Virus record (IMG/VR): IMGVR_UViG_3300048837_000013
Location: 1 to 32,715 of that record
DNA from: a virus
DNA length: 32,715 bases
Direction: 5' to 3' (one strand)
The notes below the pieces were generated by a model that was not told the origin of the DNA, did no database searches, and saw nothing but the letters and a program-made list of their open reading frames with translations. Positions 1-8,900 of this stretch are shown here, in pieces. The translations under genes were made by a program, and so were the position numbers. Positions within the stretch are counted from its first letter, which is position 1. The number at the start of each line of letters is the position of its first letter.

Positions 1-1057
1 CCACGTCACCCGGAACGATCAGCCGAGCCGTCCGATCCACGACAGCCTCGCAGGAGAACAGCGGGTAGGACGACGCGCGCAGGTCACGGCGGGCCAGCTC
101 GATTGCCAGAGATTGGGTCCGCACTCCGTAGTAGTTTCGGGTCTCGGAGACGATCCTGCCTTGGGCTGCGATATTCCCCAAGTCTTGGGCCGATACAGTT
201 TCTTCCTTCTCGCTTTCCGGGTTCGTCCAAGTGACGATTATCTCGTTGACGGTATCGTCAAGCGACCGGCGTTCGGCCTTGGAAAGAGTAGCGTTATCCG
301 GGTTGATCTCGAAGCAGTTATCGAGAACATAATCATCCCGGATCAGCTTGATATTGAGAAGCCCGGTAGTCGGGTCCTCGTAAATCACAGCTTGAATGTG
401 ATCCTGAATCTCCGCGATGAATTTCTCGACTTCAATGGTGTTGACCCACTGAAGCGACATCCCGAACCCTTCATCGTAAAGCGTCTGGGCAACTGCTTCC
501 CAGACAGCTCCGTTGAATTCTGTCGAGGGCCAGCCGAGACTCCAGTCGGTATTGGTGTAGCATTCATAGATGATATGCGCCGGATTGGCGTCCGTAACGC
601 CGTCCCGGACGATCATCGCGGTCGAGCTGGACAGCCCCCTCGGTCGGCGGCGAACCGTGGCCGCGACCCCCGGAAGGTAGGGGTTGTTCTGGCACCACAT
701 GAAGCCCTTGCCGCTGCCGTAGAAGAACAGCGACATGACGCCCCGGAAACCGGGCATGGTGGCATCCGTCAGGCCGAATTTGGCCGCGAGGGTATCTCCG
801 AGGGTCTGGGAAGGCCCACCCATGAGGACGTCCACGATCCCATCGACCCCGCCTTCCTTCTCGTCGCCGCCGAACAGGTCAAGGTCCGAGACCGTGATCG
901 TGGCGTTCGAGGTCACGTTTCCGGTCCACGCCACGAGGTCCTTGATCTTGATCGCCAACAGCTCGTCCACCGGCCCAGAGCAGATGCCGTAGTGCATGGA
1001 CATGAAGTAATCGACGACGCGGCGCTTGCCGCCGCCCTTCTTACCGCCGCCGCTCAT
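1..1057 (-). CDS. Tail tip protein, gpJ-like (N-terminal part, runs off the left edge)
   Basis: An open reading frame starts with ATG at 1057 and stays open for 352 codons to the window edge, so the C-terminal part is missing. The start has a strong Shine-Dalgarno (GGAGG, 7 nt upstream) and lies 17 nt inside the preceding gene. The N-terminus is rich in Gly and Lys, followed by a segment resembling the 'YxxxMHxxxCxGPVD' start of gpJ-like tail tip proteins, an 'LFGGDEKEGG' loop, a 'MPGFRGV' segment and an 'NNPYLPG...VRRRP' segment. Near the cut end, 'LAIELARRDLRASSYPL' and 'VDRTARLIVPGDV' also match what I know of this family. Such proteins form the tip of the siphovirus tail below the hub and usually carry host-recognition domains at the C-terminus, which cannot be seen here. 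The family call comes from motif recognition, not from a database search. Confidence 0.75.
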   Translation of the reverse strand, partial: MSGGGKKGGGKRRVVDYFMSMHYGICSGPVDELLAIKIKDLVAWTGNVTSNATITVSDLDLFGGDEKEGGVDGIVDVLMGGPSQTLGDTLAAKFGLTDATMPGFRGVMSLFFYGSGKGFMWCQNNPYLPGVAATVRRRPRGLSSSTAMIVRDGVTDANPAHIIYECYTNTDWSLGWPSTEFNGAVWEAVAQTLYDEGFGMSLQWVNTIEVEKFIAEIQDHIQAVIYEDPTTGLLNIKLIRDDYVLDNCFEINPDNATLSKAERRSLDDTVNEIIVTWTNPESEKEETVSAQDLGNIAAQGRIVSETRNYYGVRTQSLAIELARRDLRASSYPLFSCEAVVDRTARLIVPGDV

Positions 1058-1256
1058 TCGCCACCCTCCTCTCGGCTTCCGCGACGGCCTTCAGTGCGAG
1101 GGCGTCTCCGGTTGCCCGCAGCAACTCCGCGTCGATACCATGCCGCAGGAAGTGGCGAATGTCGAACCCGTTTGCGTCAGCCCACGTCTTCATGTTCGGG
1201 GCACAGAAGCCGCACCGCTGGCAATCCGTGGGTGTGACGATCAGAGGCTCCGTCAT
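1041..1256 (-). CDS. Small cysteine-rich tail-module protein (71 aa)
   Basis: The start ATG at 1256 overlaps the stop of the upstream gene (ATGA). Translation gives 71 residues with a C-x2-C-x2-C motif at residues 12-18, then a helical segment containing 'FLRHGIDAELLRATGDALALKAV'. I recognise this pattern (GFC, HG-D, F-L-x-x-G-I, L-x-ATGDA-x-A) as a small protein of unknown function found beside tail tip genes in many phages of Proteobacteria. Most relatives I recall keep only the last cysteine, so the three-cysteine version here is unusual and could bind a metal or iron-sulfur centre; that is inference. Its position between the hub and tip genes suggests a structural or assembly role in the tail tip. 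Confidence 0.7.
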   Translation of the reverse strand: MTEPLIVTPTDCQRCGFCAPNMKTWADANGFDIRHFLRHGIDAELLRATGDALALKAVAEAERRVANERRR

Positions 1257-1480
1257 ACGTCCACGTCCCGCTCTTTCAGGGTCTTCTCGCCATACCAGAG
1301 GATGTTCGGCCCGGTGACGGTCATGGTGCCGAAAACGACCGCGACCGGGCGACCGGCCTCGGCGGTCGGGTTTTCCAGATCGCGCGCAGCGTCCGGCTTG
1401 GGCGTCTTCGGCTTCGGCATGAGCAGATAGCCGATGACCTGAAGCCCGATGCCGAGGAGGAGGTAAAGGAACCAGCCCAT
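1253..1480 (-). CDS. Small membrane-anchored tail-module protein (75 aa)
   Basis: The ATG at 1480 lies 3 nt after the stop of the hub gene. No clear Shine-Dalgarno is visible, so translation is probably coupled to the upstream gene. Residues 2-21 form one hydrophobic helix, followed by a Lys/Pro-rich stretch and a conserved-looking segment, 'NPTAEAGRPVAVVFGTMTV', with 'GPNILWYGE'. That second half resembles the start of several phage tail tip proteins ('PTA-x-x-GRP-x-x-VVFG'). The function is not established; a tail assembly or tip role is inferred from location. The gene overlaps the next one by four bases. Confidence 0.65.
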   Translation of the reverse strand: MGWFLYLLLGIGLQVIGYLLMPKPKTPKPDAARDLENPTAEAGRPVAVVFGTMTVTGPNILWYGEKTLKERDVDV

Positions 1481-1483
1481 GGG

Positions 1484-2320
1484 TCACACATATGGGTTAG
1501 TGTTGACGGGGTTCACCAGCGGAATCCAAGGATCGCCCCCGAAATTATGGATGTTGTTATGCAGGGTCAGGCAGTCATCCATCTGCCGGTTGCAGCCCAG
1601 CGCGACGTCGGCCACGTCCCCCACAGCGAGGTTCGTCGCCGGGCCGCTCAGGACGACGGTTCGGGCGTCGGATTCGATGCGCAGGATCGAGCGCCGAATC
1701 GTGTTGCTCCCGAAGGCCCACGAGACCTTGCCGCCGATGTATTTCGCCACCGGCTGGGCGTTCCAGCCCGCCGCCAGCGTCACCTTGTTCGACGAGACGT
1801 TCGTTACCCCCACGGAAACCGTCGCTGCGGCTTCTACAGCGAGGCACTGGCTACCGAACAGCACATGGGGGCACCCGATCTGCCAGTGACGCCGTAGACC
1901 GCCCTGACGGCTCGCTGCGGCCAGCGGACGGCACACCAGATCGGCCACCCCGTCCTCGCCCCACTTCACGTTGACGACCCGGCCCGACCAGACCGGGACA
2001 AACTCGGCGGCAGGATCGTCCAGATGCCCGGCCTTGATCGAGACCATAACCGGGCTGTCGGGCGGGTAGATGATGAACAGGTTCGGGACCGGGTTCTCGT
2101 TCGCCATCTGGATCGTCAAATCGCGGCGTTCCCGGCCACCGTTCGCCTGAAGCCTTCCCCGGTCAATGGGAACCGGGTCGTAGTCGATCCCGCCTGTGCT
2201 GACGACGCGCGCGTGGTCGGTGTAGGCGTAGTAGTCCGACGGCCCGGAGCCATAGGTGAACAGGTAGATTTCGACCGGACGGCCTCCTGCCCTGCTCTGA
2301 TCGTAGGTATTGAAGCTCAC
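1484..2320 (-). CDS. Tail hub protein, DUF2163 family, with four likely Fe-S ligands
   Basis: This 278-residue protein starts at GTG (2320) overlapping the upstream stop (GTGA). The N-terminal half is a beta-rich domain ('RPVEIYLFTYG', 'IDRGRLQANGGRERRDLTIQM'). The C-terminal half carries cysteines at residues 150 ('IGCPH'), 159 ('GSQC'), 243 ('LGC') and 250 ('DDC'), then the family hallmark 'NNIHNFGGDPWIP'. DUF2163 proteins are the baseplate hub of the Rhodobacter gene transfer agent and related siphovirus tails. The corresponding region in lambda gpL holds an iron-sulfur cluster bound by cysteines, so the same is likely here. It should sit between the distal tail protein and the tip protein. 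Confidence 0.8.
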   Translation of the reverse strand: MSFNTYDQSRAGGRPVEIYLFTYGSGPSDYYAYTDHARVVSTGGIDYDPVPIDRGRLQANGGRERRDLTIQMANENPVPNLFIIYPPDSPVMVSIKAGHLDDPAAEFVPVWSGRVVNVKWGEDGVADLVCRPLAAASRQGGLRRHWQIGCPHVLFGSQCLAVEAAATVSVGVTNVSSNKVTLAAGWNAQPVAKYIGGKVSWAFGSNTIRRSILRIESDARTVVLSGPATNLAVGDVADVALGCNRQMDDCLTLHNNIHNFGGDPWIPLVNPVNTNPYV

Positions 2321-4029
2321 GGCAAATGCTCCAAGGTCTGGAAGGCCAGTTGGGTCGTCGCGGCTTCGTCAGTGAGCCATTTGATCTCCATGACATCCGA
2401 GGCGAGTCGGCACCGCATGAGCCAACTGATCTTCTGGATCGAGGCCACAGGGTAGTCTGCTGCCCACGCATCCACAACCTGAATAACGGAGTCATCCCCG
2501 GAAACGTCCGAGACGGTATAGATGTCCTCCACCGCTGCCGGGATCATGGTGCCGTCCCGGAGCTGGACGAGGACCGCTTCGTGCGTCGTTTGCCCCCGGT
2601 AGGCCAGCGCCAAGTCGAAGCCTGCGACCCGAATGTTAACCCCGAATTGATCGAGCTGGAATTTCGGGATGATGTCCGGCCCCCAAGTCGGGTAGTAGAA
2701 TTCTTTCAATTGGCCGTATTGCCGCATGAAGAAATCCGTGAGCTGAAGAATTTCGTCAGCCCGGCGACCGGAGAAAGTCACTTTCTGGACAAAAGACGAG
2801 AAGTCGATTGGTTCGTAGAACGACTTCACGCCGCGATCAAAGTCCACGACTTCCAACGGGTGGATATATTCCACGTCTACAGCGGACTTCCAATTGGGCT
2901 TATTGAGCAAGACTTCAAAGCCCCGGAATACAACGGGTGCCGAAGCCGGAGTATATTCCGGGTCAATACCCGGAGTCTGCTCGAAGGCGAATTGCACCGT
3001 CTGCGCGCGATCCGTATGTCGGGAGACCTTTGTGCCATCCTTCAGCCGCCCGGTAACGGCCCGGATGATCCGCGCCCCTGCCGGGAGATCGACCGTCGTG
3101 GCCGACGTGATCGTGATCGTGCTGGACGTCGAGGATTCGACCAAGGCCGTAATTCCAGCGGGGACGTTGCGCCCGGCAAACTTCAGGGAGACGCCCGGCT
3201 GGACCCAGCTCGGGACAACCCCGTCCACGCCCAGAACGAGCGCGCCAGAGGCCGTGTCCGCTGTCAAGCGGCATCGGTAGGGGGACAGGGCCACGAGCTG
3301 CGTCCTGCGCCGCCATTTCGCCAGCACACCGTCGATGTCGAGCCGGTTGTCGTCCCAGATGTTGACGTTGTAGCTCACTGACCGGCGCGGCTCTGCCCGG
3401 AGCGACCGACGCTGCTCTTTCCCTGACCGGCTGACCGAGACGATCTCCGTCAGGAATTCCAGCTTCTCCGTGACCCCGACCGACCAGTTGGGGCCAAGCT
3501 CGGTGACAACGGCCCGGTCGCCGCTCGTGACCAGCGTGTGGTAGTCGCCGTTGGAAAACCCGAAGGCCGTGGTCGAGTAGAACGAGGTCGGGCCGTTCAG
3601 ATAGGCGACGAAGGTGTAGGTCGCGGTCGCCAGCGGCCCGAAGGTGTGCGACAGGGACGGCCCGGAGAGGACCGCCACATTGTCCGGCGTTGGCGGGATG
3701 ATGTTGTCCAGATCAACCGGCACCAGATAGGCGTTCCAGACCACGATCTGGCGCTGCACGTCGGCAGAGATGACCCCGAAGTCGATCTGCTGCGGCGTGA
3801 AGTGAATCCGGTTGTAGAAGTCGGGCACGAACGACATCTGAATGAACCCGCTGTAGGGGTCACTCTGAAGCGTGATCGACGGCTGTGGAGTATAGTCGCC
3901 GTCGAGGTCCCATGCCAGTGCATCCAGCGCCACGAGCAGGCCAGCCGGGTCCGTCCGGGTAAGCCCCTCTGTGGCGTCGGCGGTGTTGTAGAACAGCGAC
4001 CCGCCGAGCTGGATGAACGATGCGGGCAC
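2317..4029 (-). CDS. Distal tail / baseplate structural protein (570 aa)
   Basis: The GTG start at 4029 follows a good Shine-Dalgarno (GGGAG) and lies 3 nt after the upstream stop. The protein is beta-rich. It carries a segment, 'SGKEQRRSLRAEPR', around the first 40% and a later one, 'FSGRRADEILQLTDFF', followed by 'FYYPTW'. Both resemble the repeated module ('SR-x-G-x-E-Q-R', 'F-x-x-x-x-G-x-x-x-x-F-x-x-PTW') of phage tail proteins encoded just upstream of DUF2163 hubs. The middle contains a Ser/Thr-rich beta segment ('STSSTITITSATTV') that could be an inserted Ig-like or carbohydrate-facing domain. I infer that it forms the distal tail ring or upper baseplate. No enzymatic motif was seen. 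Confidence 0.65.
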   Translation of the reverse strand: MPASFIQLGGSLFYNTADATEGLTRTDPAGLLVALDALAWDLDGDYTPQPSITLQSDPYSGFIQMSFVPDFYNRIHFTPQQIDFGVISADVQRQIVVWNAYLVPVDLDNIIPPTPDNVAVLSGPSLSHTFGPLATATYTFVAYLNGPTSFYSTTAFGFSNGDYHTLVTSGDRAVVTELGPNWSVGVTEKLEFLTEIVSVSRSGKEQRRSLRAEPRRSVSYNVNIWDDNRLDIDGVLAKWRRRTQLVALSPYRCRLTADTASGALVLGVDGVVPSWVQPGVSLKFAGRNVPAGITALVESSTSSTITITSATTVDLPAGARIIRAVTGRLKDGTKVSRHTDRAQTVQFAFEQTPGIDPEYTPASAPVVFRGFEVLLNKPNWKSAVDVEYIHPLEVVDFDRGVKSFYEPIDFSSFVQKVTFSGRRADEILQLTDFFMRQYGQLKEFYYPTWGPDIIPKFQLDQFGVNIRVAGFDLALAYRGQTTHEAVLVQLRDGTMIPAAVEDIYTVSDVSGDDSVIQVVDAWAADYPVASIQKISWLMRCRLASDVMEIKWLTDEAATTQLAFQTLEHLP

Positions 4030-4032
4030 GGG

Positions 4033-4998
4033 TTACTCCCTGTAGGCCAGACCGAGGTTGTAGGACGATTCGGCGGGCCACCATGCGCCGGAGGACCGCG
4101 TGATGGTAGTCGTAGCCGATTTGGAGAATTCCGGGAACACCCGCCAGTCATCCGAGCCGATGCTGACCTGCTGGCCGGGCGACAGGTTCTTCATGTCCAC
4201 CAGCCGGACGCCGGAGGCATGGCCGACCGGGATGATCCGGTAATTCAGACCGAGATCGCCCTTCGAGACATAGAGGTTTACCGGAATGAGAATCTGCGCC
4301 GCACCGTAGTCGGCATGGCCCCGGTAGACGAAACCGTCATTCGTCCCGTCTCGGTTCCCACCGAAAATCTCAGAACCATCGAGCTGATTCTCGGTGTAGT
4401 TGGCGGAAGACCCACCATCCATCGGGCAATCGAATTCCCGCCAAGTGATCGGGTTATCGACGTGCGTGATTTTCGCGCCGCCGCCGTTCTGGGCATTGCT
4501 GGAATACCCACCAAAAAGGAACCTGTGCCCTTCGTAGAGATATGACACGGACGTGAGGAAGCTGGACTCACCCTCATAGAAGTTGTTGCAGGCAAGCAAA
4601 TCACCGTCGGTATAGTCCCCGGCCCGGACAAGGCTTCCGACGTAGAAATGCCGATAGAGATTGTAGCCGCATTCGACGACGAAAGCGAGGTAGGGTTCGG
4701 AGTCCGGGGACGTGTAGGGCGAATTGTTCCCGAACATATGGAGCTGCGAGGGCAGGGAGACAACCGGCCCGCTGGGGTATGTCCCGAGCGTGTAGGGCAG
4801 CCGGAAGGTCGCGTCCTTCCCACCCGAGGCCGAGATCGTGAATCGGTCGCCAGAAATCGACATGGTGTAGCTCTGCCCGGTGATCGGGTGGACAATGTTC
4901 GCTGCGCCGCCAGAACCCCAACCGCGCGCCACGGCGAAGGCCACGACGGCGGCGGGGATGTCGCTCAGGGCCGAGACGGACTGGATCGAATAGGTCAT
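4033..4998 (-). CDS. Putative virion structural protein, paralogue of the upstream gene (321 aa)
   Basis: The ATG at 4998 lies one base after the previous stop (TGACATG). The predicted product is rich in Gly, Ser, Tyr and aromatic residues and is probably beta-structured. It shares its layout with the neighbouring 325-residue protein: an N-terminal helix with 'AVVAFAVARGW', a central aromatic block ('YRHFYVGSLVRAGDY'), and a C-terminal block, 'ILIPVNLYVSKGD' followed by a Gly-rich strand, comparable to 'VLMPIHLFECSPGRQ' in the neighbour. I do not recognise a named family. The position between tape measure and distal tail protein suggests a minor tail or tail-surface component. Codons 100-220 have lower GC than the flanks. 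Confidence 0.6.
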   Translation of the reverse strand: MTYSIQSVSALSDIPAAVVAFAVARGWGSGGAANIVHPITGQSYTMSISGDRFTISASGGKDATFRLPYTLGTYPSGPVVSLPSQLHMFGNNSPYTSPDSEPYLAFVVECGYNLYRHFYVGSLVRAGDYTDGDLLACNNFYEGESSFLTSVSYLYEGHRFLFGGYSSNAQNGGGAKITHVDNPITWREFDCPMDGGSSANYTENQLDGSEIFGGNRDGTNDGFVYRGHADYGAAQILIPVNLYVSKGDLGLNYRIIPVGHASGVRLVDMKNLSPGQQVSIGSDDWRVFPEFSKSATTTITRSSGAWWPAESSYNLGLAYRE

Positions 4999-4999
4999 G

Positions 5000-5977
5000 T
5001 CAAATCTCCACCGCGAAATAGTCGTCGTAGCTGGTTCGGTAGACGTTCTGGACCACGAGATGGTCCACCGCCCCGACTGTGATGACGTCCTCGGCGCTCA
5101 TGCCGCGACCTTGGCACCGATAGGCCCCTTGCAGCACCCCGAAGGTCTGCCGACCGGGTGAACACTCGAACAGGTGGATCGGCATCAGGACCTTGCCGCC
5201 TCCGTAGAGGTCGTCGAGGCCGTAGATCAGCGCGACCGGCGACAGGTAAACGTCATCGCTCGTCGAGCTGAGATAGCTGCCCCGCTTTGACATCCCGATA
5301 GAGCCTTCCTGAACATCGTTGTAGTTGCTGTAGTTGAGCCAAGTCCCGTCGGGGCTGAGGCTGTAGCAGCCGGAATCGAGGTTGGAAGAAGCACTCGGGT
5401 GATCGTCCGAATTCGGCCACGGGAATGCCGAGTGCCCCGAGACGTCATCGCGCCAGCTTTCGGGCTGCAAGGTCGATCTGGGATAGTCCCCAGACGTCCC
5501 GCCGCAGAACATCGGGTAGGGGTATTCCCCCGGCGTCCCGAACGGCAGGAAGAAGCCGCAGTAGCAGGACTCGAAGACCGTGCTGATCTTCAGGACGACC
5601 ATGAAACGCCTGCCGTTGGCGATGAACCAGAAGTCCATCGTGTCGTTGTCCACAAACATCCGCGACGGGCGCGGCTGCACGTTGATGTGGTCGTCGTAGG
5701 TCAGGCCGGTGCCGATGACCCCGGTCATGCCCCGGAATTCGATCCAGTGTTCATCCGCCACGGGGTCGCTGTAGAGCCGCATCCCGACGTAGATTTCGTC
5801 CGTCCCGGAGAGGCCCGGTCCCATCACCACATAGTCGTTGTCGTAGGGCGACAGCCCGGACCACGGGATGGTCCATTCTTCCCCAGCTCCGACCAAGGTC
5901 GCGTCGGTCGTCAGGAACGCGATCAGTTGGTCATAGAGGTCTTGGGCGTCTGTCGCGGTTCCGGTGACAGTGACCAT
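5000..5977 (-). CDS. Putative virion structural protein (325 aa)
   Basis: The ATG at 5977 is preceded by GGAGAG at good spacing and lies 11 nt after the tape measure stop. The N-terminal ~30 residues ('DAQDLYDQLIAFLTTDATLVGAGEEW') look like a helical segment seen at the start of phage structural proteins. The rest is aromatic and beta-rich, with 'WFIANGRRFMVVLKISTVFESCYCGFFLPFG' in the middle and 'VLMPIHLFECSPGRQTFGVLQGAYRCQG' near the end. It resembles the downstream 321-residue protein in size and block order. Function is unknown; a tail decoration or baseplate-proximal role is inferred only from its place right after the tape measure gene. Confidence 0.6.
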   Translation of the reverse strand: MVTVTGTATDAQDLYDQLIAFLTTDATLVGAGEEWTIPWSGLSPYDNDYVVMGPGLSGTDEIYVGMRLYSDPVADEHWIEFRGMTGVIGTGLTYDDHINVQPRPSRMFVDNDTMDFWFIANGRRFMVVLKISTVFESCYCGFFLPFGTPGEYPYPMFCGGTSGDYPRSTLQPESWRDDVSGHSAFPWPNSDDHPSASSNLDSGCYSLSPDGTWLNYSNYNDVQEGSIGMSKRGSYLSSTSDDVYLSPVALIYGLDDLYGGGKVLMPIHLFECSPGRQTFGVLQGAYRCQGRGMSAEDVITVGAVDHLVVQNVYRTSYDDYFAVEI

Positions 5978-5988
5978 CGGGGTCTCTC

Positions 5989-8900
5989 CTAGCTGTTCAG
6001 CGCGCCCCGGACTTTACCCGACCGGGAACCCATGAAGTTGATGATGGCCTTCTCCCCCTCGGGGGTATCCAGCGCCGCTTGCAGGGCCGCAGCCGGGTCG
6101 AAGGTGTTGATGTTGCGCAGGTTGACCACGGGCTGACGCGATTCGCCAGTGCCGCCGCCATTCAGGATGTTCCGAGGATCGGTTTCGGACAAGACCTCCT
6201 CGCCTTTCTTGGCGATGATCGGGACTTCATCCGGGCGCAAGCCGGGAAGACCGCCGCCATGGAACCGCTGCGCGCCGAAGAAGACTGACGGCGAGACTTT
6301 CCGGCGAGCGTTCTTGCCCGAGGACCGGCCCACGACGTCGCCACGGTGCGCAACGCCGATCCCGAGGAAGTTGCCCAGCCCGGTTCCTTTCAAGGCATTG
6401 AAGATCGCCTGCTGGACGATCATCCGCCCGATCTGGATCAGGAAGTCCGAGGCGAATTTCAGGAACGCCTGACGGATCGACTCGAAGACGTTGCCGGTTT
6501 CCGCGAGGGTCTGCGCGAAGGTCGAGACCGCATCACCCAGCCCGCCGAGCAACAGGTCCCCGACCTTCTTCCACGAGAAGTAGGAGTCCTGTGCCCCGAG
6601 GTTGAAATGCTCGGCTTCCAGCGCCGCCGTTTGCAGCTTGGCGATGGCCGCGTCCGCTTCCGGCCCGCCGACAGCCTCCCACATGGCGATGGCGTTGGCG
6701 ATGGCAGACTCCAGCGAAGCGTTGACCTCCGCGATCTTCGCCTTCAGCTCGGTCGTCAGCGCCGTATCTCCGGCCTCGGTGGCAATCTGGACTTGCTCCA
6801 TGAGCGCCTGCCGGATTTGCAGGAGGTTGTTCACCGCCTCCTCGGCCTCTTTCGCCTTCTCTTTCGTCGTCAGGATGTTCTTGTTCGACTGTTCGAGGTC
6901 GTGGAGACGACCAGCTTGCTCCGCGATCTTGGCAAGCTCCTCGTCGGTGATCGCGGCGTTTTCCTTCTTGGCCTCCCGGATAGCCTCCTCGATAGCCGCC
7001 TGCCGTTCCAGCCCGGCTGCGATCCGCTCCTGCTGGCTGATCTCGAAGTCGTTGTCCGCGATCCGTTCATCGGTCTGTTGGGCTGCCTCCTCGGCGCGCT
7101 TGATCGCCGCGTCAGCTCCCTTGATGATGGCGTCGGCGCGCTCTTGGTCGATTTCGAGCAGCCGTTCGTTTACCGACAGCTCCTCGTTCGAGATGCCGAC
7201 TTTCTGCTGCGCCCAAGCGATGACTTCCTCGCGGGTCTTCCCGTCGAGGATCGAGGCGTTTGCGCTGACCTGATCCGCACCAAGAACGCTGTTCGCCAGA
7301 GTCCCCGGAGCCGAGTTGATAAGAGCGGACGCACCGCCCGGCCCGAGGAAGTGCGCCAGATATAGGTTAGCATCGGTGATCGCAACGCCAGCTCGTTGCA
7401 GATGCTCGGCGTTCTCCCGAAGATACAGCTCGACCATCTTCCGGGAAAGCTCGGCGTCTTCCCGGAGCGCGAGGATCATCGCGTCGGTCATCCCGGCTGC
7501 GCGATCCGGGAAATACTGCTTGAACATCCGCAGCCAAGTAGACTCGATGAATTGACCGAGGCCGGTCGCAGAAGAATTCGGGTTCCGGGCGCTGGCGTTC
7601 CCGCCGCTCTCGACGCCGATGATCCGGTCCACCAGACCGCCGCCGAAGCCGCTGTCGATGATGCCTTGGTTCGTCTCCCAAAGAGCCGCCAGACCCGCCG
7701 CCCGTTCGTTCAGGATCGCCTGCTCGGCGGCGGCGCGCATGATGGCATCGGGCAGCGCGCGAGCGGCCTTCAGGGCTTCCTGATAGTGCCGTTCGAGCTG
7801 GTAGGCGAATTCCGCGATCTGTTCGGTTTCCGTCTTGGCCTTCGGCGCGGATTCGACAAGGGCCGCGACCGCTTCCTTCAGCCCGTCCATCGCCGTGCCG
7901 AGAGCATCCGTGGACACGGCACTCTTTTCCGACTCGCCGTTCAGGCGTCGGATCGCGGCAGCCGCTTCCTCACCGCTGCCCGTGAGCGCGGTGATGATGT
8001 CCTCGGCGGTCTGCACGGCCTGCGCCATGCGATCCATTTCTTTCGCGGCCCCGAGGATTTCTTCCCCGAGCTGCACGACGCGCGGGCTGGCCTCCCGGTT
8101 GGCGTCGATCAGCTTGTCCAGCTCGTCCACGAATTTCGACGACGAGATCGTGCCGTCCGCGAACGAGTCATAAAGTGCCTTTGCGTCCTCCAAGAATTTG
8201 CGAACGACCGGCTGCTCGCCAAGTCCGATCTGCCCGAAGATGTTCTCCCGGAACAGGCTGGCGACCCCCTCGAAGTCGTCCTTGGCGTCCTGAAGCGAAT
8301 CGGACAGGTCGAGCAGGTTCCGACGCGCCTCCGTGACCGTCAGGTCGTCCAGCTTCGCGCGCCAGTCTTCGACCGAGCCGCCCACGGCGTCGTAGGCATT
8401 CTTGACCTGATCCAGAATCTTCTCGTGCGTTTCCAGCGCCTCAGTTGCCGCATCAGCTTCCGAGGCCCAATAGGCAAGCGCACTGGTGGCCGCAACGAAG
8501 ACAAGCCCGATCCCGGTCGTCGCCAGCAAGGACTTCAGGGCCGTCGAGAAGGCGAGAACACCAGCGGTCGCCCCGGCCATGCGCCCACCGGCCACGGCAG
8601 ACGCCTTGCCCGCCGCTTCGATGGACAGGGTGAACGCCGCCACGCCGCTCGCAATGGCCTTCTGGAAGCCGCCTGCAAGGGCGAGGACCCATGGCAGGAT
8701 GCGAACCGAGACGAGTGCCGTGACCGCGACGAACAGGAGCCGGAAGTTGGCAATCGCCGCCGTGACCACTTTCGTCAGGGCCGCGAAGACGACGGACAGG
8801 TTCCCGAGGAAGGTCTGGAAGTCAGCCGACTCCAAGGTCGCCGTGATGGTGTTCGCCAACTCCTCGAACGAGTCGAGGAACCCACCACGACCGAAAGTCA

